Shown here: piece by piece, positions 16,775 through 25,659 of the stretch
Layout of the letters: each line of letters starts with the position of its first letter
Position numbering within the stretch: the first letter of the stretch is position 1
From: an uncultured bacterium
Lineage (GTDB): Bacteria > Cyanobacteriota > Vampirovibrionia > Gastranaerophilales > Gastranaerophilaceae
Length of the DNA: 64,000 nucleotides
Assembly (NCBI GenBank): GCA_900551915.1
Contig: URXT01000007.1
Location: forward strand, 14,746-78,745
Direction of reading: 5' to 3'
Notes under the pieces: generated by a model
What the model saw: the letters and a program-made list of their open reading frames with translations, nothing else
What the model was told of the DNA's origin: nothing
The model's database searches: none
Translations under genes and position numbers: made by a program

Positions 16775-17143
16775 ATGACAACAAACATTTTTGCACGCAC
16801 TTCACAACAACAAGCAGCAACATCTACAATTAAAAGCAAAAAAAGCGGAACAGCTGAAACTGCAGGTTCGTTGGCCAGCAAATCCGAAAAAAGCTATTTG
16901 GCAATGAATTCATACGATACAATTCAAATCAACAGCCCCTATTCGTTAAATATAGATTTTTCAAATTATTCAAACGTTGAAGACGGAAGTTCTGCGAACA
17001 GCGGATTTCTCGGCGGATTTGCAAACGCTGTAGCCTTGATTGGGACTGATTGTTCAGGTTTAGCAGGTGCAGGAGTTTGCGCAGGCGCATCTGCCGGAAG
17101 CACTTCTTGCGGAGGTGGCGGAGGCTTTACCTCATTTGTATAG
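16775..17143 (+). CDS. Small protein with Gly/Cys-rich C-terminus, unknown
   Basis: A 122-aa protein with strong ribosome-binding site (AAAAGGAGTATAAA-ATG) and its own terminator. The first 75 residues are Ser/Thr/Ala/Lys-rich with no signal peptide. The last 45 contain a hydrophobic Gly/Ala stretch (GFLGGFANAVALIG) and a tail CSGLAGAGVCAGASAGSTSC followed by five Gly and FTSFV. The shape is reminiscent of a secreted small substrate or a peptide precursor, but no modification enzyme lies next to it. No family recognised. Confidence 0.6.
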   Translation: MTTNIFARTSQQQAATSTIKSKKSGTAETAGSLASKSEKSYLAMNSYDTIQINSPYSLNIDFSNYSNVEDGSSANSGFLGGFANAVALIGTDCSGLAGAGVCAGASAGSTSCGGGGGFTSFV

Positions 17144-17175
17144 GATTAAAGATAAGAAAATAAAGAAAATAATTT

Positions 17176-17205
17176 AAGACGACGATTTCAAGTCGTCTTT
17201 TTTAT
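17176..17205 (+). terminator. Rho-independent terminator
   Basis: AAGACGAC / GTCGTCTT, an 8-bp stem with an 8-base loop, followed by TTTTTTATT. It isolates the small Gly/Cys-rich gene from the GIY-YIG gene 15 nt later. Confidence 0.88.
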
Positions 17206-17219
17206 TGTATTTTAATAAA

Positions 17220-17468
17220 ATGGAGAAAAAGTATTTTGTATATATATTGCTGACAGAGGATGACAAACTTTATTGCGGATACACAGATGATGTAGAAAGA
17301 CGATTTCTCGCACATGTTAGCGGAACAGGTGCAAAATACACACGCGCGCATAAACCTCTGAAAATAGTTTACAAACAGGAATTTGCGACAAAATCTGAAG
17401 CAATGAAAGAAGAGTACAGAATTAAACATTTGCCGCGGTCTGAAAAGTTCAAACTTATTAATTTGTAA
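17220..17468 (+). CDS. GIY-YIG nuclease domain protein (UPF0213/YhbQ-like)
   Basis: An 82-aa single-domain protein. FVYILLTEDDKLYCGYTDDVERR is the GIY-YIG motif (here VYI...YCG) with the conserved Arg. HVSGTGAKYTRAHKPLKIVY and the Glu-containing helix ATKSEAMKEEYRIKHLPRSEK complete the family signature. It probably acts in DNA processing or repair, as suggested for YhbQ-type proteins. The ATG at 17220 is preferred to a TTG at 17205 because it matches the family start. There is no clear ribosome-binding site. Confidence 0.85.
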   Translation: MEKKYFVYILLTEDDKLYCGYTDDVERRFLAHVSGTGAKYTRAHKPLKIVYKQEFATKSEAMKEEYRIKHLPRSEKFKLINL

Positions 17469-17496
17469 CAAAAAATTAACAAATACTCTTTAATAT

Positions 17497-17524
17497 TAAA
17501 TATTTTTACATATTATGCCGATAC
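17497..17524 (+). promoter_or_regulatory. Sigma-28 (FliA/SigD)-type promoter
   Basis: TAAA at 17497-17500, a 16-bp spacer and GCCGATAC at 17517-17524, 33 nt before the ATG of the MGMSASQARLL gene. The known SigD consensus is TAAA-N14-16-GCCGATAT. The same arrangement with the same spacer lies before the paralogue at 47141. Confidence 0.7.
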
Positions 17525-17557
17525 CCAAAACAGTAACAAAGGTAAAGGGAAACTGTC

Positions 17558-19591
17558 ATGGGAATGTCAGCATCACAAGCAAGATTGTTGTATATTACAA
17601 CACAATTAAATCACCTCTCACTACAGGGGCAGAATGTTTCTGATGCAAAAATCAGATTGTCCATGGATTCTGAAGCAATTCAGGAGAAATATACCCGTGC
17701 CCTTAACAATCGCAGTCTATTTGTTAATAATAATATATTTACAGCAGACGGTTCTACAACAAAGAGAGAACCAATAAGTCTTGCAGCTTTAGCCGCACAA
17801 GACTTACTTGTTTATAATGGTTCAACTGTTTTGGGATACAAATATGAAGAAGTTGATACGGGCCGCACAGAAAAAAAACTGGTTGGATATGAAAAGGATT
17901 TAACAAAACCTATTTACGGTACAAAAGAAGAAACTGAAACCTTTAGAAGTCCTTCAGCATCTTCTGACAAATTGGGCAGTGAAGACTTGAAGACAATGGA
18001 TGGTATTGTAGAAAGTATCAAAACAGATTACGCACAATACGGAATTACAGATGATGATATCCGCACAGTATCATACACTACAAATGTAGGCGGAGAAGAA
18101 AAAACTGTAAATGCTATTGCAATCAGCTCGCAAAATGCTTTAGTCGGGGTTTTAAATGAATTATTTTCAAACCCTGATGCTAGAAAACAAAACTATGTTC
18201 TTGATTTTCCTGAAGGGACTGTAATTGATTTTAGCCAAATTAATCCTACAAATGATTGGCCCGGAATATCTCAGTTCCAAGGGTTGTTTGACGGAAACGG
18301 AGTTACATTCTCTAATCTGAATGGTAACCAAGGTTTATTCGCTGATTTATACGGAACTGTCAAAAACCTTAATATTGATGGAGCAAATATTTCAGCAGAA
18401 ACAGATATCGTAGGCGGTCTAGCCGGATATTTAGCTGATTCTGGTTCAATTGAAAACTGCAATGTTTCAAACGTTAATATTACTTGCGATTTAAAAGGCG
18501 GAGTTGATTATACAGAAGGATTTTCGCCGGAAAGAGCCGGAGTCGGCGGACTTGTCGGATTAAGCAACGGTGATATCAAAAACTCATCAGCACAAGGAAG
18601 AATTAATGTTCCGAACGCAGATGACAGTTTTGGTTACATTGGCGGTTTTGCCGGTGCAAATATTAACCCGCAGAAAGGTGAATCCGTTATTGAAAACTGC
18701 TATTCTGATGTTGATATTATTCTTTCAGGTAACACAGATTATTCAAATTCAATCAACGGATTTATCGGAGATGATTCATTTGAAGCAACAATTAAAAACT
18801 GTATTTCATTGGGTAAAATTACAACCTCAAGCGGAGCACCTATTAACGGTTCAGATTTGGCAAACTGGGGCCCTGTTCTTGAATCCGATGCCGAAAATCT
18901 TATTGCACTTGACACAAGAAACAATAACAACGTACTCTACTGGGGCAATACAACTTCACCAAACTGGGCTTCTGGCTCAACAACAATTCCTTCAAACCTT
19001 GGCGGAGATTGGTTAATGCCTGGTGATGAAGGTTATGCAGACCAAACACAGGCAACAGCTCAGGGTAATAATTTGCCAGTCCTAAACTTGAAAGAACTTC
19101 AAGAAGAAGCCCTGGCAAAAGAAGAAACTAAAGAGGTTGAAGATCCGAACAATATTATTGGCTATGAAGATGATTTAACAAAACCAATTTATGAAGAAGT
19201 TCCGATAAAGGAAATGCAGCTTGTTAAGGACCCTGATTTTGCAGGACTATCTTCTGCAGAACTTGAAAAAGGCCTGCGTGAAGGCACATACACACTTGTT
19301 CAAAAAGCTGCTGAAAACTCTACACAGTCAATAACAATTAACGGCACCGACTATGAGCTTGTAAGCTGGCAAACCTGCACTGACATTGTTGATAAGCAGG
19401 ATGAAGCTAAACTTGCTCTTGCCGAAGCCGAATATGAAAAAGGCATGGCAGAAATTCAGGCAAAAGACAAAGAATACGAAATAGACCAGAAGAAAATTGA
19501 TACACAATATAAAGCACTACAAACAGAAGAAGAAAGTATAAAAACAATTCTTTCTAAAAATGTAGAAAGGTCTTTTAAAACATTCGGATAA
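17558..19591 (+). CDS. MGMxASQARLL family protein with GLUG-type beta-helix repeats
   Basis: A 677-aa protein with three parts. The N-terminus MGMSASQARLLYITTQLNHL runs into a helical stretch, and the C-terminus is a coiled coil (ALAEAEYEKGMAEIQAKDKEY ending NVERSFKTFG). Both are shared with the protein at 47141. The middle differs: it holds four GLUG-like repeats (GGLAGYLADSGSIENCNV, GGLVGLSNGDIKNSS, GGFAGANINPQ, GFIGDDSFEATIKNC), which form surface beta-helices in other proteins. A duplicated GYE.DLTKPIY segment flanks the insert. There is no signal peptide. Conserved ends with a swapped middle recall flagellar axial proteins. It is under a sigma-28-type promoter and forms an operon with the protease gene 12 nt downstream. 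Confidence 0.75.
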   Translation: MGMSASQARLLYITTQLNHLSLQGQNVSDAKIRLSMDSEAIQEKYTRALNNRSLFVNNNIFTADGSTTKREPISLAALAAQDLLVYNGSTVLGYKYEEVDTGRTEKKLVGYEKDLTKPIYGTKEETETFRSPSASSDKLGSEDLKTMDGIVESIKTDYAQYGITDDDIRTVSYTTNVGGEEKTVNAIAISSQNALVGVLNELFSNPDARKQNYVLDFPEGTVIDFSQINPTNDWPGISQFQGLFDGNGVTFSNLNGNQGLFADLYGTVKNLNIDGANISAETDIVGGLAGYLADSGSIENCNVSNVNITCDLKGGVDYTEGFSPERAGVGGLVGLSNGDIKNSSAQGRINVPNADDSFGYIGGFAGANINPQKGESVIENCYSDVDIILSGNTDYSNSINGFIGDDSFEATIKNCISLGKITTSSGAPINGSDLANWGPVLESDAENLIALDTRNNNNVLYWGNTTSPNWASGSTTIPSNLGGDWLMPGDEGYADQTQATAQGNNLPVLNLKELQEEALAKEETKEVEDPNNIIGYEDDLTKPIYEEVPIKEMQLVKDPDFAGLSSAELEKGLREGTYTLVQKAAENSTQSITINGTDYELVSWQTCTDIVDKQDEAKLALAEAEYEKGMAEIQAKDKEYEIDQKKIDTQYKALQTEEESIKTILSKNVERSFKTFG

Positions 19592-19603
19592 CGAAAGGTT
19601 TCT

Positions 19604-20917
19604 ATGACATCAATAAGCAGCATAAAACTAAATAACACTGCAATGCTTGAAGAAAAAATTCAGCAATCAGACGAAGAACAAAATACAGGTTCCGATACTG
19701 AAATTAGTTCAAGCAGCCGAGGAACTGCAATTGCGTTTCCAAATCTTACAAGATTTGGCGGCTCCTCTAATATTCCGACTTTGGTAATGACAGTTGAGGA
19801 TGATGTCAATGCTATAGCTGATGAAATAGATAAAGCTGTGAATGAAGAAGAACAAATAAATTCGATTTTGAAAGCAAATACCTTTGCAACGACTTTTGAT
19901 TTGCAGGAAACAAATCTATTCAGCAACAGCTCAAATTCTACTGCTAAAACAATAGGATTTGTAGAATATACAGGCAGTTCACACACAATAAATGAGAAAA
20001 CAGATACAACCGCTCTTATGAATTGCTTCACCCCTGATACAAGTGCAGGAAACGTTGATGTTCAGACAAAAGTTTTTGAGAGCGCTGTCACAATAATGAC
20101 AAATTGGCTTGATGATTACATAAATAACTATGAACAAAGAGTTGCTGAAGGAACCGCAAACGGAGAAATAGAAGCAAAACTATCATTTTTATTAAGAATT
20201 AGAAAAGCTATTGAAAACTGTGATTTTCCTGTTGGCTTTGCCCCTCAAAGTGGAACTGCAATGGGAAGTTACAACTGGTCTTACTATGTCGGAGAATTTT
20301 TAAACCCTGAAGAGGAAGCATTTACCAATAGAGGAGCAGAACATGATTTAAATCCTAAAATGCTTTTAAGAACAGATATGTTTGCCTCTGATAGAAAATT
20401 CAAAACAGAAGCTGAGGCAATGGCTGCTATAGATAATGCATCTGCTGGCGGAGCAATAGATTTTAGTGTAGAAGATTTGATTTTTGCCAATGAAGATGCC
20501 TATTACCAATTTAAAGGTGTGCAGCTTGCAACTGTATTGATTCATGAATTTGTACACTCCACGCATATAAGTAATGAAGCCGTAACATACTTTACCTGCG
20601 AACTTATGGAAAGCGATTATTATGATGAGTCGGTTTATACAAATTTCAGCAGCGCATACTTAGCAAAAGCACAACAATTATCAATTGGCGGTTCAACACT
20701 TGATTTGACAAGTATCAAATACGCTGATATGACTACTCAAGTTGACACAGGAGAGGAAATTATAGCTGCCGCATTCGGACATTCACTTGGAAGCATTGAT
20801 GAAATTGCTCAACACGGGCATGAAATGAATGAAGGAGACTTATATACAGAGATGTCTAAAGGCAATACTACTCAAGCATGTAAAAAAGAACTTTTAAACT
20901 TTGTGTATAATGCTTAA
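19604..20917 (+). CDS. Putative HExxH metalloprotease without signal peptide
   Basis: The 437-aa protein carries LATVLIHEFVHSTHISNEAVTYF at about residues 308-330, a zincin HExxH motif with a Glu 11 residues after the second His as a possible third ligand. The N-terminus is hydrophilic and Ser/Glu-rich (MTSISSIKLNNTAMLEEKIQ), so it is not a Sec substrate. Cysteines are few. It lies 12 nt after the MGMSASQARLL gene with a ribosome-binding site (CGAAAGG), so both are made together from the sigma-28-type promoter. A secreted or surface protease acting beside its partner is an inference. The family is not recognised beyond the motif. Confidence 0.65.
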   Translation: MTSISSIKLNNTAMLEEKIQQSDEEQNTGSDTEISSSSRGTAIAFPNLTRFGGSSNIPTLVMTVEDDVNAIADEIDKAVNEEEQINSILKANTFATTFDLQETNLFSNSSNSTAKTIGFVEYTGSSHTINEKTDTTALMNCFTPDTSAGNVDVQTKVFESAVTIMTNWLDDYINNYEQRVAEGTANGEIEAKLSFLLRIRKAIENCDFPVGFAPQSGTAMGSYNWSYYVGEFLNPEEEAFTNRGAEHDLNPKMLLRTDMFASDRKFKTEAEAMAAIDNASAGGAIDFSVEDLIFANEDAYYQFKGVQLATVLIHEFVHSTHISNEAVTYFTCELMESDYYDESVYTNFSSAYLAKAQQLSIGGSTLDLTSIKYADMTTQVDTGEEIIAAAFGHSLGSIDEIAQHGHEMNEGDLYTEMSKGNTTQACKKELLNFVYNA

Positions 20918-22294
20918 TTATTTGACAGATTGCCCCTTTTGCTGCTTGCGTTTTTCCTTTTCTAAACGCTTTTGCTCTTTTGCAGCCTCACGCGCCTTTT
21001 TCTTGGCTTCTTTAGCTTCTGTATCAGCTTTATGCTTCAGCAAGGCCTGCTCAATATCTTCAACCGAATCATTAGTTGAGGTTGAGCCTTCAATTTTATT
21101 CTTAAGTTTGTAATCTTGCATTAAGTAACTATGTTCTTTTTCGATTTTCTGGAGTTTGTTTTTGTATTCCTCTTTAAGTTTTTTTAATTCAGCCTTTTCT
21201 TTTTCTTTAGCAGCTTTGGCATCAAGCTTATCTTCATACTTGGCCTGTTTTTCTTCTACTTCCAGTATCATAGGCGGGACAACGCCGGATTGCACCATTT
21301 TAACTCCGTTCATGCTCACCTGAACATCCTTCGGCTTTAAAGAAAGCATTCTTACCTGCTCTCCTTTGGTATCAACACTCCAATTTCCCAAAAATACCGG
21401 AACTTCACCAGTATAAGCATACCCGGAAACAACAATTCTGTCGGGTTCATTCGCATCAAATCCTAAAGGATAAATATCCCATCTGACATCTTTCAAATTC
21501 AAATTTTTATACTCAAACCAGTAATACTCAATTGCATCACGAACTTCATTCAATTTATAAGAAGATTTGGTATTAAAATCATACACAATTGCATTTGTCT
21601 GCCAAATTCCGTCTTCGCTGCTTCCAATTTTTTCTTTGACAAGAAGCTTTTGTCCGTCAGTAGAAAAGTCAACAGGCGTCAATGTCATAAAAGCAGCATA
21701 ATTCTCAATTGATTTTTCTGTCGAAAGTATTGGATTAGGGTCTCTGTGCATTACATTTGCTTTTTTGATTTTAGCAAGAGCATTTCCATGGGGTTCAAGC
21801 GGAATAACAAACAAATCACATGCAACGGTATTCCCTCTCGGATAATAATAAACAGCAGGATATACAAGAATTCTGTAATCAGGAGATACAATTCCCTGTG
21901 CATTTTGTTGGTGAGTTTTCTTGAAATTTCTGCCCAATGAAATTTCCGGACTGCCCGGAGGATTGTTATAACGGACGATTTCATAATCCGGATGCGGAAT
22001 ATATTTCATATCAGCGGCTTTTTGAGGTTTTGGAATAGGAATTTCTGCTTGTGTTTTGTCTATCGGGGCAGACAACATTTCATATTCTTCAACTGTCATA
22101 TATCCGGAGGGAGTTCTATTGTTCTTTTTACGGCCGTATTCCTCCTTTGCATCTTCTTTTTGAATTTTATAAAGATACTTCGCTTCTTTTTCCGTATAAC
22201 TTTTTGCGCAAACAGGAGAACTGCTTTGTATCAAAAATAAGCAAGGCAGAGACAAACACAAAACAGAAAACGAAATTGCCAATCGCCTTAACAT
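20918..22294 (-). CDS. Exported protein with Lys/Glu-rich C-terminal coiled coil
   Basis: A 458-aa protein with a signal peptide (MLRRLAISFSVLCLSLPCLFLIQSSSPVCA). A ~300-residue beta-rich middle region (ISPDYRILVYPAVYYYPRGN; SGYAYTGEVPVFLGNW) looks like propeller-type blades. A very basic/acidic helical tail from about residue 330 is dominated by KEKAELKKLKEEYKNKLQK-type sequence. The function is unknown. It is the last gene of an operon with the kinase and regulator: its ATG follows the regulator stop by one base, and its ribosome-binding site (GAAGGA) lies inside that gene. Confidence 0.7.
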   Translation of the reverse strand: MLRRLAISFSVLCLSLPCLFLIQSSSPVCAKSYTEKEAKYLYKIQKEDAKEEYGRKKNNRTPSGYMTVEEYEMLSAPIDKTQAEIPIPKPQKAADMKYIPHPDYEIVRYNNPPGSPEISLGRNFKKTHQQNAQGIVSPDYRILVYPAVYYYPRGNTVACDLFVIPLEPHGNALAKIKKANVMHRDPNPILSTEKSIENYAAFMTLTPVDFSTDGQKLLVKEKIGSSEDGIWQTNAIVYDFNTKSSYKLNEVRDAIEYYWFEYKNLNLKDVRWDIYPLGFDANEPDRIVVSGYAYTGEVPVFLGNWSVDTKGEQVRMLSLKPKDVQVSMNGVKMVQSGVVPPMILEVEEKQAKYEDKLDAKAAKEKEKAELKKLKEEYKNKLQKIEKEHSYLMQDYKLKNKIEGSTSTNDSVEDIEQALLKHKADTEAKEAKKKAREAAKEQKRLEKEKRKQQKGQSVK

Positions 22295-22295
22295 T

Positions 22296-22961
22296 TTAAA
22301 CAAGTCCTTCTTTCATTGCCATCGCAATAGCTTTTGAACGCGAGCCTACATAGAGTTTTTGCAAAATACTGTGAACATGAGTTTTAGTTGTTGAAATCGT
22401 TATAACAAGTTTTTCTGCAATCTGAGGATTTGTAAGCCCGTCCACAATAAGCGCCAAGACTTCCATTTCACGCTCGGTAAGTCCGTAAAGATTTTTACCC
22501 AGCTGATAATTTATTTCACCTTTTCTCTGCTGTGTATTTGTGCTGCGTCTGACATTTGTCAAAACCACCTTTGCAATAGCAGGGTCAAGCCAGGCTGCAC
22601 CTTCGCTTACGGCTTTTACGGCAGAAATTGTCTGCTCGGAGGTTGCGCCTTTTGTAATATACCCGTCCGCGCCGGCCTGAAAAGAATCAAAAATATCATC
22701 TTCATCTTCACGTGATGTGTACATTAAAACTTTTATTTTAGGATTTGCTGCTTTAATTTTTTTTGTAGCTTCAATCCCGTCAATGGTTGGAAGCCCGATG
22801 TCCATAATTACCACATCAGGTTTAATAGAAAGAGCTTTATCAACGCCTTCCTGACCGTCAGCAGACATGTCGGCAATTTCAATATTCGGATTTTTGCCCA
22901 AAATTACAGACAAACCCATTCTTGCCATGTCATGATCTTCAACTATCAGAACTCTAACCAT
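22296..22961 (-). CDS. NarL/LuxR-family response regulator
   Basis: A 221-aa two-domain regulator. The receiver has EDHD near the start, the phosphoacceptor in VVIMDIGLPTIDG and Lys in the LMYTSREDE/KGAT segments. The C-terminal LuxR helix-turn-helix is LTEREMEVLALIVDGLTNPQIAEKLVI followed by STTKTHVHSILQKLYVGSRS. The ATG at 22961 is preferred since it starts the receiver (MVRVLIVEDHD). It overlaps the kinase stop by 8 bp, indicating coupled synthesis and that the upstream kinase is its partner. Confidence 0.92.
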   Translation of the reverse strand: MVRVLIVEDHDMARMGLSVILGKNPNIEIADMSADGQEGVDKALSIKPDVVIMDIGLPTIDGIEATKKIKAANPKIKVLMYTSREDEDDIFDSFQAGADGYITKGATSEQTISAVKAVSEGAAWLDPAIAKVVLTNVRRSTNTQQRKGEINYQLGKNLYGLTEREMEVLALIVDGLTNPQIAEKLVITISTTKTHVHSILQKLYVGSRSKAIAMAMKEGLV

Positions 22962-24540
22962 TAACAACCCGTCTTTCTTCATTTTCTTTAACTACGTTTG
23001 TCAAAAGGAAAGTAAACTCACTTCCTTTGTTTAACTTGCTTTCAACCCAGATTTTTCCGCCGTGTGCTTCGATAATCTGCCTTGAAAGGTACAATCCCAA
23101 ACCTGTTCCGGTAGAACGTTTTCTGCTTGTTCCCTGCGAAAATCTCATAAACAAATGCGGTATATCAGCCTGCGGAATTCCGTTTCCGTTATCTTCCACT
23201 GAGAAAATCAAATCCCCTGACTGTGCTTTGAGAATAACTTTTATATTACCATCTTTATTAGTATAGTTTACCGCATTCCCGCACAGATTTGTAATTACAC
23301 GTTTTAATTCGCCTTTATCAGCATTAATTTCAAGTTTTTCATCAAAATCGCATTCGAATTCAAGGCGAATGTTTTTCTTTTCTGCAAGCGGAAGCAGCTC
23401 TTCCACGCACTGTTCAACAAGAGATTTTGGAGAAAAAACTGTTTTGCAAAGTTCTAATTTGCCGCTGTCAAAACGGTAAACCTCCAGAAGCGCATTAACA
23501 AGCCCTAACAAATCCTCATTACTTTGAAGCATTGTTGATAAAAGAACTTTCTGCTTGTCCTCAAGCTCGCCCAATGAGCCGTCAAGGAAGAATTTCAGAG
23601 TTTGAATTGCCGCTAAAAGCGGAGTTCTTAAATCATGTGTCAAGGTTGCAATGAAATCATCGCGAAGCCGCTCGGTTTCTTTTTGCGCACTTACATTTCT
23701 GATAACACCAACGTATTTTTCCGGCAAAACATTGTCGTCACTGCTGATTGCCGCAAAATTAATTTCAACCGGAGTATGCGCGCCGCTGAGAGAATTTAGA
23801 ACATAACAATCTTTCAAAAGAATATCTGAATTATCAGAATTAAGCCCGAAAAGGCCGCCATCATCAGAAATCATATCAACTTTACAGCCTTTTACGATAT
23901 GGTTAAATGGTTTAGCGCACAAAGCAGCTTCCGTCAATCCTGTCATATTTTCACAGGCCGGATTAATCTGTTCAATTTTGCCGTCATTATTTAGAATTAT
24001 AATTCCGTCAGCGCAGTGGCTGATAATGCCGCTTAGTTTTTGGTTTGCCTGTGACAAATCGTGTGTGCGTTCTGCAACAAGTTTTTCTAAATCAGTTGAG
24101 TATATCTCCAGCTGAAGCTTTGCTTCTTCAAGCTCTTTAATTTTTTCACGCAAATCAGACAAAAGGTGGCTTCTTTCAATGCCGTTTCGGATATTCATTA
24201 TCAAATCATCATTATCCCAGGGTTTTTCGATGTATTTATAAAGTCCGATTTCATTGATAGCTTTAATTGCATTTTCTTTATCAGCGTATCCGGTAAGCAA
24301 AATCATACTGGTTTCAGGATAAAGTTTTTTTGCTTCGCGCAAGAACTCTAGCCCGTTCATCTCAGGCATCAAAAAGTCTGAAATTATTAAATCAGGAGCT
24401 TCATTTTTAATATATTCAAGCGCCTCAATAGGCGAATTAAAGAATTCACCCCCTTTTATACCTTCCACTGCAAAAAGTGTTTTAAATGCGGAGGTAACCA
24501 TCTTTTCATCATCAACTACTACAATTTTCCCTTTTATCAT
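22954..24540 (-). CDS. Receiver-PAS-histidine kinase
   Basis: A 528-aa cytoplasmic sensor. Residues 1-120 are a receiver (VVVDDEK; LIISDFLMPEMNG with Asp; LLTGYADKENA; KPW). A coiled coil runs to about residue 165. A PAS domain follows (SGIISHCADGIIILNNDGKI). The HisKA motif is FIATLTHDLRTPLLAAIQTL, with the phospho-His near residue 296. The HATPase domain has N-box NLCGNAVNYT, DNGNGIP and GTGLGLYLSRQIIEAHGG. There are no membrane helices. The N-terminal receiver suggests it is driven by another kinase and relays to the downstream NarL-type regulator. Confidence 0.92.
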   Translation of the reverse strand: MIKGKIVVVDDEKMVTSAFKTLFAVEGIKGGEFFNSPIEALEYIKNEAPDLIISDFLMPEMNGLEFLREAKKLYPETSMILLTGYADKENAIKAINEIGLYKYIEKPWDNDDLIMNIRNGIERSHLLSDLREKIKELEEAKLQLEIYSTDLEKLVAERTHDLSQANQKLSGIISHCADGIIILNNDGKIEQINPACENMTGLTEAALCAKPFNHIVKGCKVDMISDDGGLFGLNSDNSDILLKDCYVLNSLSGAHTPVEINFAAISSDDNVLPEKYVGVIRNVSAQKETERLRDDFIATLTHDLRTPLLAAIQTLKFFLDGSLGELEDKQKVLLSTMLQSNEDLLGLVNALLEVYRFDSGKLELCKTVFSPKSLVEQCVEELLPLAEKKNIRLEFECDFDEKLEINADKGELKRVITNLCGNAVNYTNKDGNIKVILKAQSGDLIFSVEDNGNGIPQADIPHLFMRFSQGTSRKRSTGTGLGLYLSRQIIEAHGGKIWVESKLNKGSEFTFLLTNVVKENEERRVVNG

Positions 24541-24650
24541 AATACTTATATAATAAAATATTTTTGCTTGTTATACAAATTGGTTACAAATTCGCAATAA
24601 TTTAAAACAAAGGAACTTTTGTAGATGCAAAATTGTAAAAATTCAACACA

Positions 24651-24683
24651 AAAAAAGCGAGTTATTGAGACTCGCTTTTTTCA
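24651..24683 (-). terminator. Rho-independent terminator downstream of ferritin
   Basis: AGCGAGT / ACTCGCT stem with a 7-base loop. A runs on the plus-strand left side give a T run on the minus strand, so it ends the desulfoferrodoxin-ferritin operon. Confidence 0.88.
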
Positions 24684-24691
24684 TTATGTAA

Positions 24692-25204
24692 TTATGCATT
24701 GTAGGTATGCTGCTTATAAGTCCTGGCAAGCAACTCTTTATCAAGATGATAAAGCGCGGCTTTTTCATCGCCAAACATCTCAAGTTTTTTAATAACATCA
24801 TCGACATTGGCTTCTTCCTCAACCTGTTCTGATATATACCAGTTAATAAAGTATCTTGTCGCTAAATCGCATTCTTCATCGGTCATATTTGCAACACAAT
24901 TAATGCTGTCGGTCACGTATCTTTCATGCTCAAAAATTTTCTTAAAAATTTCAAGCGTGTTTCCAAACTGTGTATCAGGTGTATCGATTTGCCGCAAATT
25001 CACATTTCCTTGACGCTCGATTATATAGTCGAATAATATCATCCCGTGGTCGACCTCTTCCCGTGCCTGAACGCGGGTCCAGTTTGAAAAACCTTTAAGG
25101 CCAATTTCATCAAAATGTGCAGAAATAGCAAGATATAAATAAGCGGAATAAAATTCTTTGTTAATTTGCTCATTAAGAATGTTTTCAATTTTTTCACTAA
25201 TCAC
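24692..25204 (-). CDS. ftnA: Bacterial ferritin (FtnA type)
   Basis: A 170-aa non-haem ferritin. INKEFYSAYLYLAISAHFDEIGLKG holds helix A with the first Glu of the di-iron centre. NWTRVQAREEVDHGMILFDYI holds the E-x2-H ligand pair. INWYISEQVEEEANVDDVIKKLE supplies the later Glu ligands. It oxidises Fe(II) and stores it as a 24-mer. The GTG start at 25204 is chosen because GGGAGG lies 6 nt upstream and the length then matches ferritins. It overlaps the desulfoferrodoxin stop, so the two are coupled. Confidence 0.93.
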   Translation of the reverse strand: MISEKIENILNEQINKEFYSAYLYLAISAHFDEIGLKGFSNWTRVQAREEVDHGMILFDYIIERQGNVNLRQIDTPDTQFGNTLEIFKKIFEHERYVTDSINCVANMTDEECDLATRYFINWYISEQVEEEANVDDVIKKLEMFGDEKAALYHLDKELLARTYKQHTYNA

Positions 25205-25586
25205 TTTCGCCCTCCCATAGTCCGTGCAAGTTACAAAATTCAATTGCTTTCATTTTTCCGATTTTCTTTTCAAGAAGCATTTTGGCTTCCTGGCCCGGAT
25301 GAAGATATTGCAAATGCACACAATTTTTATCTTCAGAAATTGTTTCAATAAACATTATGTAGTGGTCATCATTCATAGGATGAAGAACTGTTCCGACCTG
25401 AACAATATCCGTCCCGTTTTCCGAGATGAAAACAGGTATATGTTTTTCTTGCATTTCTTCCTGCGTTTTACCTTTAACAAGCTCCATAGGCTGGCCGCAG
25501 CATACAAGTTCTCCGCCGCCGGCAAGAATTACCTGAACAAGATTCCCGCAGATTTCGCACCTGTAAAGGTCAAGTCTTTCTGTCAT
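25197..25586 (-). CDS. dfx: Desulfoferrodoxin (superoxide reductase, two-iron type)
   Basis: The 129-aa protein has centre I (YRCEICGN ... VCCGQPM, four Cys for the FeS4 site) and centre II ligands in EKHIPV, HPMNDDHYI and FCNLHGLW (four His and one Cys). It reduces superoxide to peroxide without releasing oxygen, typical of anaerobes. It is followed by an overlapping ferritin gene that could sequester the iron. A ribosome-binding site (AAAGGAG) precedes the ATG. The operon therefore handles oxygen and iron stress. Confidence 0.96.
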   Translation of the reverse strand: MTERLDLYRCEICGNLVQVILAGGGELVCCGQPMELVKGKTQEEMQEKHIPVFISENGTDIVQVGTVLHPMNDDHYIMFIETISEDKNCVHLQYLHPGQEAKMLLEKKIGKMKAIEFCNLHGLWEGESD

Positions 25587-25659
25587 ACAAATCTCCTTTC
25601 AAAAGTAAAATAGACTTAAAAGAGATTAAAAACATTAGACAGACGGGCAGATTTTTAAT

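Noticed and set aside
16775-17468. GIY-YIG protein as maturation or mobility partner of the Cys/Gly-tail protein
   Set aside because: A clear terminator separates them and the nuclease is of the widespread YhbQ type.
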